DNA of 64,000 bases from JAIBDK01 sp965261915 (GTDB lineage Bacteria; Pseudomonadota; Gammaproteobacteria; Arenicellales; Poriferihabitantaceae): the NCBI GenBank assembly GCA_965261915.1, contig CBDHDW010000013.1, positions 992,001 through 1,056,000 of the forward strand. Reading direction: 5' to 3'. A program made the position numbers and the translations under genes. The notes under the pieces are model-generated. The model was given only the letters and a program-made list of their open reading frames with translations. It did not search any database and was not told the origin of the DNA. Positions 36,860-45,383 of this stretch are shown here, one piece after another. The first letter of the stretch is position 1, and every line of letters begins with the position of its first letter.

Positions 36860-37238
36860 GATGTGGTTTCCATCGCAAGAATGGCAAGTCCAACAAGACG
36901 ATAAAAACGAGCGATGGCCCATTGGGTCTGGATACGTCGAGAATTCGCCATCATGTAAGTCGGTGAGTTTCTCGTGCGCGAAAGTCGGACCAAAGTCACC
37001 CTGGGGCGCTCTGATAATGGCGAGTGCCTGTTGGCGTCGTTCATCGCCAATGGCGTTGCCAAGACGTCGCCCGCGCCGCTTGGAGGCAAGTCCAGCCGCA
37101 CCACAGGCTCGATAAGCGAGGGTTAAGCGTTTTACCTGTAACACTTAAGTGTAGTTGCTGTGCTGCCTGTGCCTGCGACAGCAGGCGTTCAATAATGGAC
37201 TGAATAACCGCTACTCGGTCAAGTTCTGTTTTGCTCAA
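36860..37238 (-). pseudogene. ISNCY-like transposase N-terminal fragment, frameshifted
   Basis: Minus strand, starting MSKTELDRVAVIQSIIERLL with SQAQAAQQLHLSV (helix-turn-helix). After a frameshift it continues LTLAYRACGAAGLASKRRGR then GDFGPTFAHEKLTDLHD, the pattern of ISNCY-type transposases with an HTH followed by a 'DFGPTLAAEKL' segment. At least two frameshifts and no catalytic core: a dead fragment. Confidence 0.7.
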
Positions 37239-37550
37239 TGTAATTATCGTCTCTTAATGTACAGGACGTACGGTATGCCGATTTTGCAGGAGCAAAAACC
37301 GGTATCATAGCCCCTCCTGAAGAAGTTAAAAGGGGACATTACTGCTTTGGGCTAACATACTCATCTTTACCCTTGTTACAGTTCCCAATTTGCGTTACCT
37401 TGAACATGAGTTATATACGTCTGGGGATTGGGGATAGATAATTGGCGAGTGTTTGTGGTAAAACTCCCATTTGCAATGGGCGTGCTTTGCTGGTAGTGTT
37501 TTTGGGAAGCGTGAGGGGATGAAATTAAATTCAATCTAAGAAAATTTACT
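37239..37550. other. Gene-poor gap before the CsgG/FlgO-type cluster
   Basis: No coding sequence recognised. At 37420-37433 the 14-mer TCTGGGGATTGGGG equals the outer end of the IS1380 element found at 40124-41803, perhaps a leftover IS end. The promoter of the following cluster should lie here, but no clear consensus was found. Confidence 0.4.
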
Positions 37551-38462
37551 GTGATAACTACGACATTGTTCGTGTTGCCTGTTTCGTTGACGAACTGTTC
37601 AAACTTGGTTGCGGTTGTAGGAGTGGAGTCCGTTGTTACTGGTTCTGCTGGCAATTTTGGAATTGCCAAAGCAGATGGCGGTTATTCTACAATATCTGGT
37701 AGTAGGTCCGAAGAAGTTATGTTAAGTAAGTTTGCGAGTATCGCCAATCGTCTGGCCGATAAATTGGAAGCAACGGGTAAAAGACGCATTGTCATCGCTT
37801 ATTACAGTGACATACACGGGCGCGTAAGCACTTTGGGGCGGTTGGGTGCCGACTTATTAAATGCGGGGTTGGTTGACAGATATAAAAAATCTTTTCAAGT
37901 TATCAATCGAAGACATTTGGAGGCGATCATAAAAGAGCATAAATTGGGATTGACGGGTTTGATAAAACACAGCGAAACGGCATCCGCAGGCAAATTTCTG
38001 GGTGCCGACATTATCATTGTCGGTACTTTTGTTCCGTTTAATCATTACGTTCTCGTTATTAGCAAGGGAATTGCCCCCGACACTGGGCGTATCGTTTTTG
38101 CCGATCACGAATTGTTGGCACGCACACAGACGATTGATGAATTGTTGCATACGGGAATTTCTGGCCGGGATATTTTTCGCAATATGCCGATGGCGGCACG
38201 GTTCAGCAATCCACCAGCTTTTCGTATTGATGATAACAGCGTTCATTGCGCTGGATATGGGGTGTTTCGCACCCTCGCTCATGCCAAGGCAAAATACTGC
38301 CATGAAAGGCCCCGTAGCGTTAGTTCTGACATGACATGTCGAATGTATTCAGAAAGAAAATGGGAACGAATGACCCGGTTTTGCTCAGATGCGATAAATT
38401 CCCGCTTGCTGAAAGATTTGGGAATTAATCCTGATGAAACAAGGGAGAGTGGTAATGGGTAG
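37551..38462 (+). CDS. CsgG/FlgO-type protein with cysteine-containing C-terminal module (cluster gene A)
   Basis: 303 residues from a GTG at 37551; no ATG start is in frame, so the true start is uncertain. A hydrophobic leader (TTTLFVLPVSLTNC) resembles a lipoprotein signal, though LTNC is a poor lipobox. Residues about 55-190 match the CsgG/FlgO fold: RRIVIAYYSDIHGRVSTLGR, FQVINRRHLEAIIKEHKLG, ADIIIVGTFVPFNHYVL. A C-terminal module DDNSVHCAGYGVFRTLAHAK, then two more cysteines and ERKWERM, recurs in gene B. It likely lies in the outer membrane or periplasm. It overlaps gene B by 8 nt. Function unknown. Confidence 0.7.
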   Translation: MITTTLFVLPVSLTNCSNLVAVVGVESVVTGSAGNFGIAKADGGYSTISGSRSEEVMLSKFASIANRLADKLEATGKRRIVIAYYSDIHGRVSTLGRLGADLLNAGLVDRYKKSFQVINRRHLEAIIKEHKLGLTGLIKHSETASAGKFLGADIIIVGTFVPFNHYVLVISKGIAPDTGRIVFADHELLARTQTIDELLHTGISGRDIFRNMPMAARFSNPPAFRIDDNSVHCAGYGVFRTLAHAKAKYCHERPRSVSSDMTCRMYSERKWERMTRFCSDAINSRLLKDLGINPDETRESGNG

Positions 38463-39309
38463 AAAAAAAATCTTTATTTTGGTGTGCATGTTGACAGTTT
38501 CTTTTTATGCACTAGCCGACTCCGAGATGAACGACTTGGGTGGCGGAGTGATTGGTCAAGTCGGAAATAAAGCGACCGCTCTTGCTGCCAAAATTCATAC
38601 CGCCGGCAAATCACGAGTGGCGGTGTTGGATTTTACTTCGCTGAACGGCGACGAAGTCACCGAATTGGGAAGATTGATAGTGGAGCTCCTGAATGTGCAT
38701 TTGGCATCCTCATCGCATCCGATTGCGATTGTTGACCGACTGCATCTGGAGAACGTGCTGAAAGAGCAAAAATTATCCAAATCCGGGCTTTTTAATCCCG
38801 ACACATCGGCTAAAATTGGTGAGTTGTCCGGGGTGGATGCGGTGATTATTGGTACACACACCAAAGTCGGTGATGATATTTTAGTTTCTTTTAAGGTAAT
38901 AGACACTGAAACCGCGACAAATATTGGTTCGGAGATTCTGGTTTTGAAACGTTCGAAAGAGATTAACAAACTTTACGGTACCATGGTTTCCCCCGAAACC
39001 GATGCTTATGTCACCAGCGATGGAACTTTTGTTAATTCCGCATCATTTTACACCGATCGAGACACCGTTCGTTGCCAGGGGCTTGGGACTTTCAAAAGTT
39101 ATCCGCATGCGCTTGCCGCGGCATGCTGGGTGCAACCAGCTGCCAGTGGTTCAAATTACATTTGTTCTTTTTTAGGTGAAAACGAAACATGGAAAATTGC
39201 TGCACATTGGGGAACACAACCCATATATTACGACAAGGATAGCGTTAAATGCGATGGTTTCCCCGAACAGGTGTTGGAAAAACTGGTAAAGGAAAATGGC
39301 CGCTATTAG
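38455..39309 (+). CDS. exported CsgG/FlgO-type protein (cluster gene B)
   Basis: 284 residues from ATG 38455, preceded by GGGAGAG at good spacing. It has a clear Sec signal peptide (KKIFILVCMLTVSFYALAD). The CsgG/FlgO-like domain spans about 45-180: SRVAVLDFTSLNGDEVTELG, IAIVDRLHLENVLKEQKLSK, VDAVIIGTHTKVGDDILVSF. The C-terminal part repeats a motif, DRDTVRCQGLGTF and DKDSVKCDGF, related to gene A, with further cysteines that could form disulfides. It overlaps gene A by 8 nt and gene C by 14 nt. Relatives help assemble curli or flagellar outer structures, but no flagellar or curli genes are here. Confidence 0.75.
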   Translation: MGRKKIFILVCMLTVSFYALADSEMNDLGGGVIGQVGNKATALAAKIHTAGKSRVAVLDFTSLNGDEVTELGRLIVELLNVHLASSSHPIAIVDRLHLENVLKEQKLSKSGLFNPDTSAKIGELSGVDAVIIGTHTKVGDDILVSFKVIDTETATNIGSEILVLKRSKEINKLYGTMVSPETDAYVTSDGTFVNSASFYTDRDTVRCQGLGTFKSYPHALAAACWVQPAASGSNYICSFLGENETWKIAAHWGTQPIYYDKDSVKCDGFPEQVLEKLVKENGRY

Positions 39310-39637
39310 AATCACTTTGTTTTTGTTTGTGCTACCAGCGGTTGCGTGGGCGGATGCGTTAATCGTTACGGCAAGTGGTGTCGCTTCGTCGCAGGATGTC
39401 GCCGGCGGCAAGGCAGGGTTGCGTGCGTACGCATTGGATAGCGCAAGAGATGCCGCATTGCGGCATGCCGAATCGGAAGTGTCCCAAAAACAAAACGAAT
39501 ACCGGTACGAGGGTAACTTAAATGGTTTTAGCGCCTTATTTAAGGCTTTTGTTATCAAGTTTTGTAAACACATGCCGGTACACTATGTTTGCCAGTTGAC
39601 GAACATATCAGACTATAAGTCTAATGAGAATGGGTAA
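39296..39637 (+). CDS. truncated paralogue of gene E, FlgT-N/LPP20-like (cluster gene C)
   Basis: 113 residues with a signal peptide (ITLFLFVLPAVAWADA). Residues about 20-77 are almost the same as the start of gene E: VTASGVASSQDVAGGKAGLR, then RHAESEVSQKQNEYRYEGNL. After NLNG the similarity stops abruptly and 36 unrelated residues follow, so this looks like a copy cut short rather than a functional small gene. It overlaps gene B and runs into gene D by 14 nt. A short secreted product is possible. Confidence 0.55.
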   Translation: MAAIRITLFLFVLPAVAWADALIVTASGVASSQDVAGGKAGLRAYALDSARDAALRHAESEVSQKQNEYRYEGNLNGFSALFKAFVIKFCKHMPVHYVCQLTNISDYKSNENG

Positions 39638-40123
39638 GGGCGATATCAGTATTTTCAGATACTGCGTAGCATACTTGTCGCTGTGCGGGTTATTTTTTAT
39701 CGGCGGGTGCGCTCCCGTTATTACGGCATATGGGGTAAAATCGGAAGTGCCAAAGGAGCTGGTATCCGTTAAAAACATAATCATACTGCCTTTTGATGGT
39801 AATCGCTGGCGGCAAGATTTTACTCGGCGTTTCGAGCAATATGTCGGTGGAATCATGTTTTCGGGAAAACAGCATTTCAATATTATTGAAAGAGAGCGTT
39901 TTGAAGAGATTATGCGAGAAATGAAATTGGGCGCGAGCGGCATATTAGGAAACGCATATCAGCTGGGGAAAATTGCCAACGCGGACGCTTTTTTTACCGG
40001 CTCCCTAGAACACTGGGAAGTGAATAAAAAATCTGTGACAGTGGAACGCTGGAGTTCGAAAACGGAAAGATGGAGAACGCTTATATGCACCAAGTACAGT
40101 TCGTCGCTGAAATTTATTCTTAA
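39624..40123 (+). pseudogene. CsgG-like TPR lipoprotein, 5' part, interrupted by IS1380 (cluster gene D)
   Basis: First 166 codons of an outer-membrane lipoprotein gene: signal with lipobox FIGGC (Cys29), then a CsgG-type domain: VKNIIILPFDGNRWRQDFTR, FNIIERERFEEIMREMKLGA, NADAFFTGSLEHW. The frame runs into the left end of an IS1380 element, giving only a few foreign residues before a stop. Deleting the IS and one copy of its 5-bp target repeat CTTAA restores a 332-residue frame with the 3' part at 41809-42307. The disrupted gene probably no longer makes its full product. Confidence 0.85.
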
Positions 40124-41803
40124 CCCAAATCCCCAGATAGAGTAGCATCAGCGCTTCAAGGCTCGGTGAATCCCTCTTTCAAGCCTTGTGGCTGGCCATT
40201 ACAGCAAATTATGGTAGCTAGTGCCGAGAGGTTTACTCAAAAACCGCTGTTCGGTGCATTATCAGTGCTAAATCGGCTATTTTTGACGCACCTGTCCTGC
40301 AGAAGCCGTTATTCTTGTTCTATGTCGGGTTAAATGGGCGGCGCTTCAAACTCCTTCAGTGCCAGCAGCACTCGTTCCAGTAGTCGTCGGTGGTTTTCCC
40401 GCATTTTTACCAAGAGTTGACGTCCCGTTCTAACCACTTTTGCCGCGATGGCGTACAGCCGCCAGCGCAGTGTTATCGCACGATGCTGGGACAACTCCCC
40501 CGGCAGCAACTGACGCATGAGGGCACATAGATTGTAGGAGAGTGCGGAGATTAAAAAGTACAGCACATTGGCAGCAAAATCTGAACACGGCAGGGTGTCG
40601 CCACCAAAATCTCGTTTCAGTTCCTTGATTCGGTTCTCGCTGTCCTCGCCACGCTGGTTGTACCAGTGGACAATCTCGCTATCGCTAAGGCTATCCCGAT
40701 TAGTGGCAATCGCACGATAAATATAAGCACCTGAGTTTATTTCCTCTGAACTGTTTTCTGAGCTATCTTCTGAATTATCTGATGAATCTAAATCCAGACT
40801 CGCCTGGCCGGTAACGGCTGTTCTCTGAATGATAAGGGTGAAGGGTTTTTCATACTCACCGATGCAGAAACTGGTGCGGTAGGTATCCTGACCATTGACC
40901 GCTTTGTCTTTTTTATCCAGCAAAGGCTGCCAGTCCGAAGCGCTTGCCGCTGCTATCTGCGCGCGCAGTGCGGCGCTGGTCTTGGCGCGAATGGCATACT
41001 CGATACCCTGCTTATCACAATACTCAATGACTTTTGTTTGGTAGCCGGCGGCATCAATACGCAACGCCTTCACGGTACAGTCTTCCGGGAGCGACTGCTG
41101 GCATTGCTGGATAAACGGCTTATTATCTTTCGCTGGCGGCACATTGCCTTGACGGAAATCCACGGCCACGATCTGCCCGGTTTCCGCAATATGCCCGGTT
41201 TCCGCAATATGCCCGACCATCGGCATAAAGCCCTTGTGCTTGTTGTAAGTCCACCGTGCACCCGCTTTATGGGCAATAATCTCGGTGGCATCAATGTCCA
41301 GTGTGACTTCCTTACAGCGATGCAAGGCTACCTTCAATAAGGCTTTATTCACCTTTACCCAGGCAGCCTGGATTTGCGGCTGGCTTCCCATTCGCCTGAG
41401 CCAATCTCCAATCGTGGTCGCCTGGGGAAGTTTCTTGAGATCCAGCACGGTGCGCAGTGCTTCATCATCCTGAAGGTTGCGAACCTCATCCAGGTGAAAA
41501 CTGCCTTCATGCTGCATCAGTATGAGGGGCTTGATGAACTCCGAGGGCTTATACCCACGATTGCTTTTAGGCTGGGGGAAGTGCTTGTCGATTCGCTCAG
41601 ACAGGTTCAGGGAGTCCATTAGTTGAGCAATCGCCAATAAACCGGCACGAGAGGTGAGTAAATCGTTCGTTGTATCGAGTTTGTAGGGTAGAATAGTCAT
41701 CAGCCTTGAGCTGTGCACCCATTGGGTGATGGTGGGTTTAAGAGCAAACCATTATACAGCCAAGGCTTCCTGCGTTTAAGAGATTTCTATCTGGGGATTG
41801 GGG
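40124..41803 (-). mobile_element. IS1380-family element (complete)
   Basis: 1680 bp with 18-bp inverted ends that differ at one position (CCCAAATCCCCAGATAGA and CCCCAATCCCCAGATAGA), flanked by the direct repeat CTTAA (40119-40123 and 41804-41808). Carries one intact transposase gene on the minus strand. Inserted in the CsgG-like lipoprotein gene D. Confidence 0.93.
40330..41718 (-). CDS. IS1380-family transposase
   Basis: 462 residues of the DDE type, typical length. Visible: KSNRGYKPSEFIKPLILMQH near the start, EVTLDIDATEIIAHKAGAR (first Asp), LRIDAAGYQTKVIEYCDKQG (second Asp), and YNQRGEDSENRIKELKRDFG (Glu). A six-residue tandem repeat HIAETG at about 165-176 comes from an 18-bp duplication, and a Ser/Asp/Glu-rich stretch near 310 (DNSEDSSENSSEE) is unusual. 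The frame is intact, so the element may be active. Confidence 0.93.
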   Translation of the reverse strand: MHSSRLMTILPYKLDTTNDLLTSRAGLLAIAQLMDSLNLSERIDKHFPQPKSNRGYKPSEFIKPLILMQHEGSFHLDEVRNLQDDEALRTVLDLKKLPQATTIGDWLRRMGSQPQIQAAWVKVNKALLKVALHRCKEVTLDIDATEIIAHKAGARWTYNKHKGFMPMVGHIAETGHIAETGQIVAVDFRQGNVPPAKDNKPFIQQCQQSLPEDCTVKALRIDAAGYQTKVIEYCDKQGIEYAIRAKTSAALRAQIAAASASDWQPLLDKKDKAVNGQDTYRTSFCIGEYEKPFTLIIQRTAVTGQASLDLDSSDNSEDSSENSSEEINSGAYIYRAIATNRDSLSDSEIVHWYNQRGEDSENRIKELKRDFGGDTLPCSDFAANVLYFLISALSYNLCALMRQLLPGELSQHRAITLRWRLYAIAAKVVRTGRQLLVKMRENHRRLLERVLLALKEFEAPPI

Positions 41804-42307
41804 CTTAAGGTGATTGTTGTAGAGAGCGCTAAAATCGCCTACACTAATGATTACGATGGGGAAAGCGGATCATATACTCGGTGTCAGGGGGAGAGTGCGC
41901 CACTCTATTCCGACCTGTACGACGAGTCGTTCATGAACGCCATGAAAAAAGTCCGCATCAATCTGGCACCTTATCACTTGTCTTACAAGGTGAAGTTTAT
42001 GGAAGAAGAGACCAACATGAATCATGCGTCTGAGGAAATTCTTGATAGGGGTATTGATTTTTTGGAAGCTGGGAGAACGGAAAGAGCCTGCCGTATTTTC
42101 CAGGAAGGTTACGAAGTCGACCGGGAATCCATGGAATTTAATTACAATCTTGGCGCATGCCAAGAAGTTAGAGGGAACCTGCGTGAAGCACTAGTGTTTT
42201 ATGTGAAGGCGGATAATCTTACGCGCACTCCCGTTTCAATGATTAACAAAGCAATATTGCGCGTAAGATCCCGAATCATCGAGTCCAAAAATGTCAACAA
42301 ACAGTAA
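41804..42307 (+). pseudogene. CsgG-like TPR lipoprotein, 3' part (cluster gene D)
   Basis: Continuation of gene D after the IS1380 insertion, including the right copy of CTTAA. In the restored frame it reads KVIVVESAKIAYTNDYDGES, a typical late CsgG-domain strand. A TPR-like helical part follows, DRGIDFLEAGRTERACRIFQ then FNYNLGACQEVRGNLREALV and KADNLTRT. The fusion of CsgG and TPR segments is the normal end of the gene, so the IS is the only visible lesion. Downstream gene E starts within 11 nt. Confidence 0.82.
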
Positions 42308-42317
42308 GACTTGCGGG

Positions 42318-43397
42318 ATGACCAAAATTAGAGTCGTCTTGCTGTTGTTCGCCCTACCGACGGTTGCGTGGGCGGGGGCGTTGACTGTGACGGTGATTGG
42401 TGTCGCCTCGCCGCAAGATGTCGCCGGTGGCAAGGCAGAGTTACGCACACGCGCGCTGGAGAACGCAGAAGAGGTCGCGTTGTGGCATGCCGAATCGGAA
42501 GTGTCGCAAAAACAAAATGAACGCCAGTACGAGGGTAACTTAAATGGCAGGGAAGTAATGGACAGCAGTTACGACCGTACTACTCGTGCCACCGGTCGAC
42601 ATGTTGTGCGGTTGGTGAAAGTTTTGGAAGAGGGAACGCGCGGAGAGGATTACTTTGTGCGAGCAGTTTGGGAAATCACCCCCGAATCCGAAGTGCCGAT
42701 TAATTTGGGCTTTATTTGGAAAAATATCGGCAGACCCGGTGTTTTTTTATCGCTGACGGAAACCCGCAACGGTCACACCACAAGCGAGAACCGCCAAATG
42801 CATGATGATTTGCGCGGCAACTTGACAAAACAAGGCATCGCTTTACAACCCGACGAAACCGCAGATGCGTTTCGCATTCATGTTTCGCAGTCCGCCGATG
42901 TTGAGCAAAGTTATGTAAGCGGTGTGCGCGTATATACTGCTCGTTGTCGCGTTGGATTTAATGTGCGGCAACCGTTGCAAAAGGAGATATCGGTGCAGCG
43001 CAGTTATTCCCAAGAACGGCAACCGGGTTTTGATAGGAAGGAAGCGGTTGATTCTTGCTACCAAAAAATTGCGCCGCAGCTGGCGAAGTCGCTGATTCTC
43101 GATTTGGGGAAATTGATGCGCAATGTATGGAAAGAAGGAAAGTTATTTTATGTTGTCGTCAAAAAGATAGACCGTAACGCGGAACGCATCATTAAAAGCC
43201 TGATGAGACGGAATATTGATGGTGAACCGCCGCGTTTTCTCGAGTATAGTCACGAGGAGATGACATGGCAGATAGTTTTTGACGGTGATGCCGAAAAATT
43301 GGCGGCAATGTTGTCGCAAACTTTCCAAAATTCCGGCATAGCCATGAATTTGGAGCAAATTCGTGGCGGCAGAGTTGTTTTTTCTTACGGAGGGTAA
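42318..43397 (+). CDS. exported FlgT-N/LPP20-like protein (cluster gene E)
   Basis: 359 residues from ATG 42318, with a Sec signal peptide (IRVVLLLFALPTVAWAGA). Residues about 20-120 resemble the N-terminal domains of FlgT and LPP20 proteins: VTVIGVASPQDVAGGKAELR with A-rich helices, then HVVRLVKVLEEG and YFVRAVWEI. The middle (about 135-260) includes GIALQPDETADAFRIHVSQS, and the C-terminal part LFYVVVKKIDRNAERIIKSL is not recognised. FlgT forms a flagellar basal ring in Vibrio, but no flagellar genes are near. It starts 11 nt after gene D and ends 2 nt before gene F. An in-frame ATG at 42291 is less likely. Confidence 0.7.
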   Translation: MTKIRVVLLLFALPTVAWAGALTVTVIGVASPQDVAGGKAELRTRALENAEEVALWHAESEVSQKQNERQYEGNLNGREVMDSSYDRTTRATGRHVVRLVKVLEEGTRGEDYFVRAVWEITPESEVPINLGFIWKNIGRPGVFLSLTETRNGHTTSENRQMHDDLRGNLTKQGIALQPDETADAFRIHVSQSADVEQSYVSGVRVYTARCRVGFNVRQPLQKEISVQRSYSQERQPGFDRKEAVDSCYQKIAPQLAKSLILDLGKLMRNVWKEGKLFYVVVKKIDRNAERIIKSLMRRNIDGEPPRFLEYSHEEMTWQIVFDGDAEKLAAMLSQTFQNSGIAMNLEQIRGGRVVFSYGG

Positions 43398-43399
43398 TC

Positions 43400-44968
43400 A
43401 TGAAAAAAGTGCTAATTGCAATCCTTTTGGGCGGTGGTGTCTGGGGGGCATGGGATAGTGGAATAATCCCAACATTCCAAAACTCGCAGGAAGAACGGGA
43501 TACGGCGGCGCAAATTTTTGACGAAGAATCTTCCAAATATTCGGAAAGTCTCAAATTACACGAATCCGGTGCCGTAGATGATTTTTCCGAGTATCCAGTA
43601 GCGGATGCTTGGTCAGCAGATTTAACAACGCAAGATTTTGGCGGGGAATCGCTGGATCTGGATGTTGTGTCGTTAGCGGATGCTGATTTAACCAAAATGA
43701 CCGAAGATTCAGAAAGTGTCACTGCATGGCGGCAATTCGCCAACGAACTCGGTTTGGAGTGCAACGAGTTGGGTATCTGTATTAATAATGATAGGGGTGA
43801 ATATAAGATTTTCTCAGCGCATGAGGTGATTGTAAAAGCACCAGTAGGGGCGCGCAATTGGGTGGAATCTCGCCAGCTGGCGGCTGCTAAGGCGGAATTG
43901 AGGGCAAAAGCAAACATAGTCCAATTTGAATGGACAAAAATTGAAGGTGGACGGAGTTCTAGTGATGGGGAGGACTGGGTTGTAGCAGTGGGCGATTCAA
44001 AAGAAATTCTTCTCGAAGATCGTAGCAGATTGGATGAAATTCGTGATCGAGCGGAGGTGCTTGCCCTCATAGGAGCGGATTATGCCGAATCAGAGCTGAA
44101 TAAGAGACTCAAGGCGGATGATCCTTTTTATAACTCCGAAAAGTATAAAGAACTGCCTCCCAAAGAAAGATTGGTGCAGGCTAGAGGTCGGAATCTCAAT
44201 AAGTTAAGAGAATCTGCGGAAGAACTTCTTCGTGGAGCGGTTCCGATATTTTCCCATGAATCGGTAGACACCAAATCTGGAAAAAGCAGAGTATTGGTGG
44301 CAGTGTTATGGACACCTACCACCAAGCGTGTTGTGGCGAGCATAGGACGCGGCGACTACAACGCCAAGGTATTGAATCCTGACGGGAAAACTGGTACTCC
44401 TGCCGAGTCGCAAATTCCAGAAGACAAAAATTCCCTCTTAGGTGCTTTTGGAGTCAGAATGTATTTAGACGAAAAAGGCGAACATTATTTTCTGTCGTTT
44501 GCCCAGTCCGGGGCGCGCCGTAGCCAATCTCACCAAGAGAAGGCCATTAAAATCGCGGAAGATATTGCCGGTTTTCGTGCGCGAGGAAATCTTGCTTATG
44601 CTATATCAGACTATATTGAACTAGATAGAGGTCTAGACGGAAGTGAGGATGATGTTGAGTTTACGGATCAAAGTGTTTACCGCGATACCCGCAGGGAATA
44701 TAATCTCCGCGTTAAATCCAGAACAGGAAAAACGACATTGCGAGGGGTAAGTACGGTCAAAAAATGGGCGGCGAGGCATCCCGTGAGCGATCAAATAGTA
44801 GTCGGTTCTGTCGTCAAGTGGTCTCCCACTGGTGAGCACCAAGCGGCGACAATTCGCCGCCTGATTAATCAAACGGGTGAGGCACCTAAAAACGCGGACT
44901 CTGGCAAGGCCAAAAAATATGAAGATTTCCAAAGCACTCCTTTGAGGATTGATCTGGACGCATATTAA
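43400..44968 (+). CDS. 522-residue exported protein of unknown function (cluster gene F)
   Basis: I do not recognise this protein. It starts with a short hydrophobic segment (VLIAILLGGGVWGAW) that may be a signal anchor, then an acidic region (about 30-110). The body contains GARNWVESRQLAAAKAELRA and DYAESELNKRLKADDPFYNS, a charged helical stretch, then AVPIFSHESVDTKSGKSRVL with LWTPTTKRVVASI, an alternating beta pattern like LPP20 and FlgT proteins. The tail DYIELDRGLDGSEDDVEF is acidic. It follows gene E by 2 nt, so it belongs to the same transcript; it is the largest member of the cluster. Confidence 0.65.
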   Translation: MKKVLIAILLGGGVWGAWDSGIIPTFQNSQEERDTAAQIFDEESSKYSESLKLHESGAVDDFSEYPVADAWSADLTTQDFGGESLDLDVVSLADADLTKMTEDSESVTAWRQFANELGLECNELGICINNDRGEYKIFSAHEVIVKAPVGARNWVESRQLAAAKAELRAKANIVQFEWTKIEGGRSSSDGEDWVVAVGDSKEILLEDRSRLDEIRDRAEVLALIGADYAESELNKRLKADDPFYNSEKYKELPPKERLVQARGRNLNKLRESAEELLRGAVPIFSHESVDTKSGKSRVLVAVLWTPTTKRVVASIGRGDYNAKVLNPDGKTGTPAESQIPEDKNSLLGAFGVRMYLDEKGEHYFLSFAQSGARRSQSHQEKAIKIAEDIAGFRARGNLAYAISDYIELDRGLDGSEDDVEFTDQSVYRDTRREYNLRVKSRTGKTTLRGVSTVKKWAARHPVSDQIVVGSVVKWSPTGEHQAATIRRLINQTGEAPKNADSGKAKKYEDFQSTPLRIDLDAY

Positions 44969-45383
44969 CATGCGCGAAGATGCTGGGGAACTTTTTGGGA
45001 ATCCGAACACAGGGCGAAAAACGATATCCATCGGTGTCCGCTCATGACGGCTGTGTTGGTTTGCCAACTTTCTCCATTGTATTTTGGGGGGATGTTGGTG
45101 AGTTTTTTGTCACAATGGCCATGCGACTGCGTCCAGCGATTGTCCATTGCGATGCTGATTGTTGACTTCTCTTTGGGGTTAACCCGAAGAACCGTGGCGA
45201 ATTGCTACTGTCCTGCGATATACGGAGGTTGTTTTTCGCGTGATGTAACAGCGACATTGCCACTTTGGGCTTGTCGGTTAATTCGAAAGTAGTGTCAACA
45301 TTCAAACATTTGTTCTATCTAATAAACGACGGCGAGAATTCATATAATAAGTGCAACGCTTCTTAGATCAGCCAAAGGGTATA
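44969..45383. other. Gap between gene F and the EF-hand-like protein gene
   Basis: 415 bp without a recognised gene. Short open frames exist on both strands, but none has a signal, ribosome site or known motif. It lies between convergent genes (F ends 44968; the next gene ends at 45384) and its composition is ordinary. No stem-loop terminator was identified by eye. Confidence 0.5.

Noticed and set aside
41160..41220. Short tandem repeat that could suggest a repeat array
   Set aside because: It is a two-unit 18-bp duplication inside the IS1380 transposase, not a CRISPR or regulatory array.
45044..45292. 82-codon frame between gene F and the EF-hand-like gene
   Set aside because: No signal, no ribosome site and no recognised similarity; a minus-strand frame overlaps it equally well.
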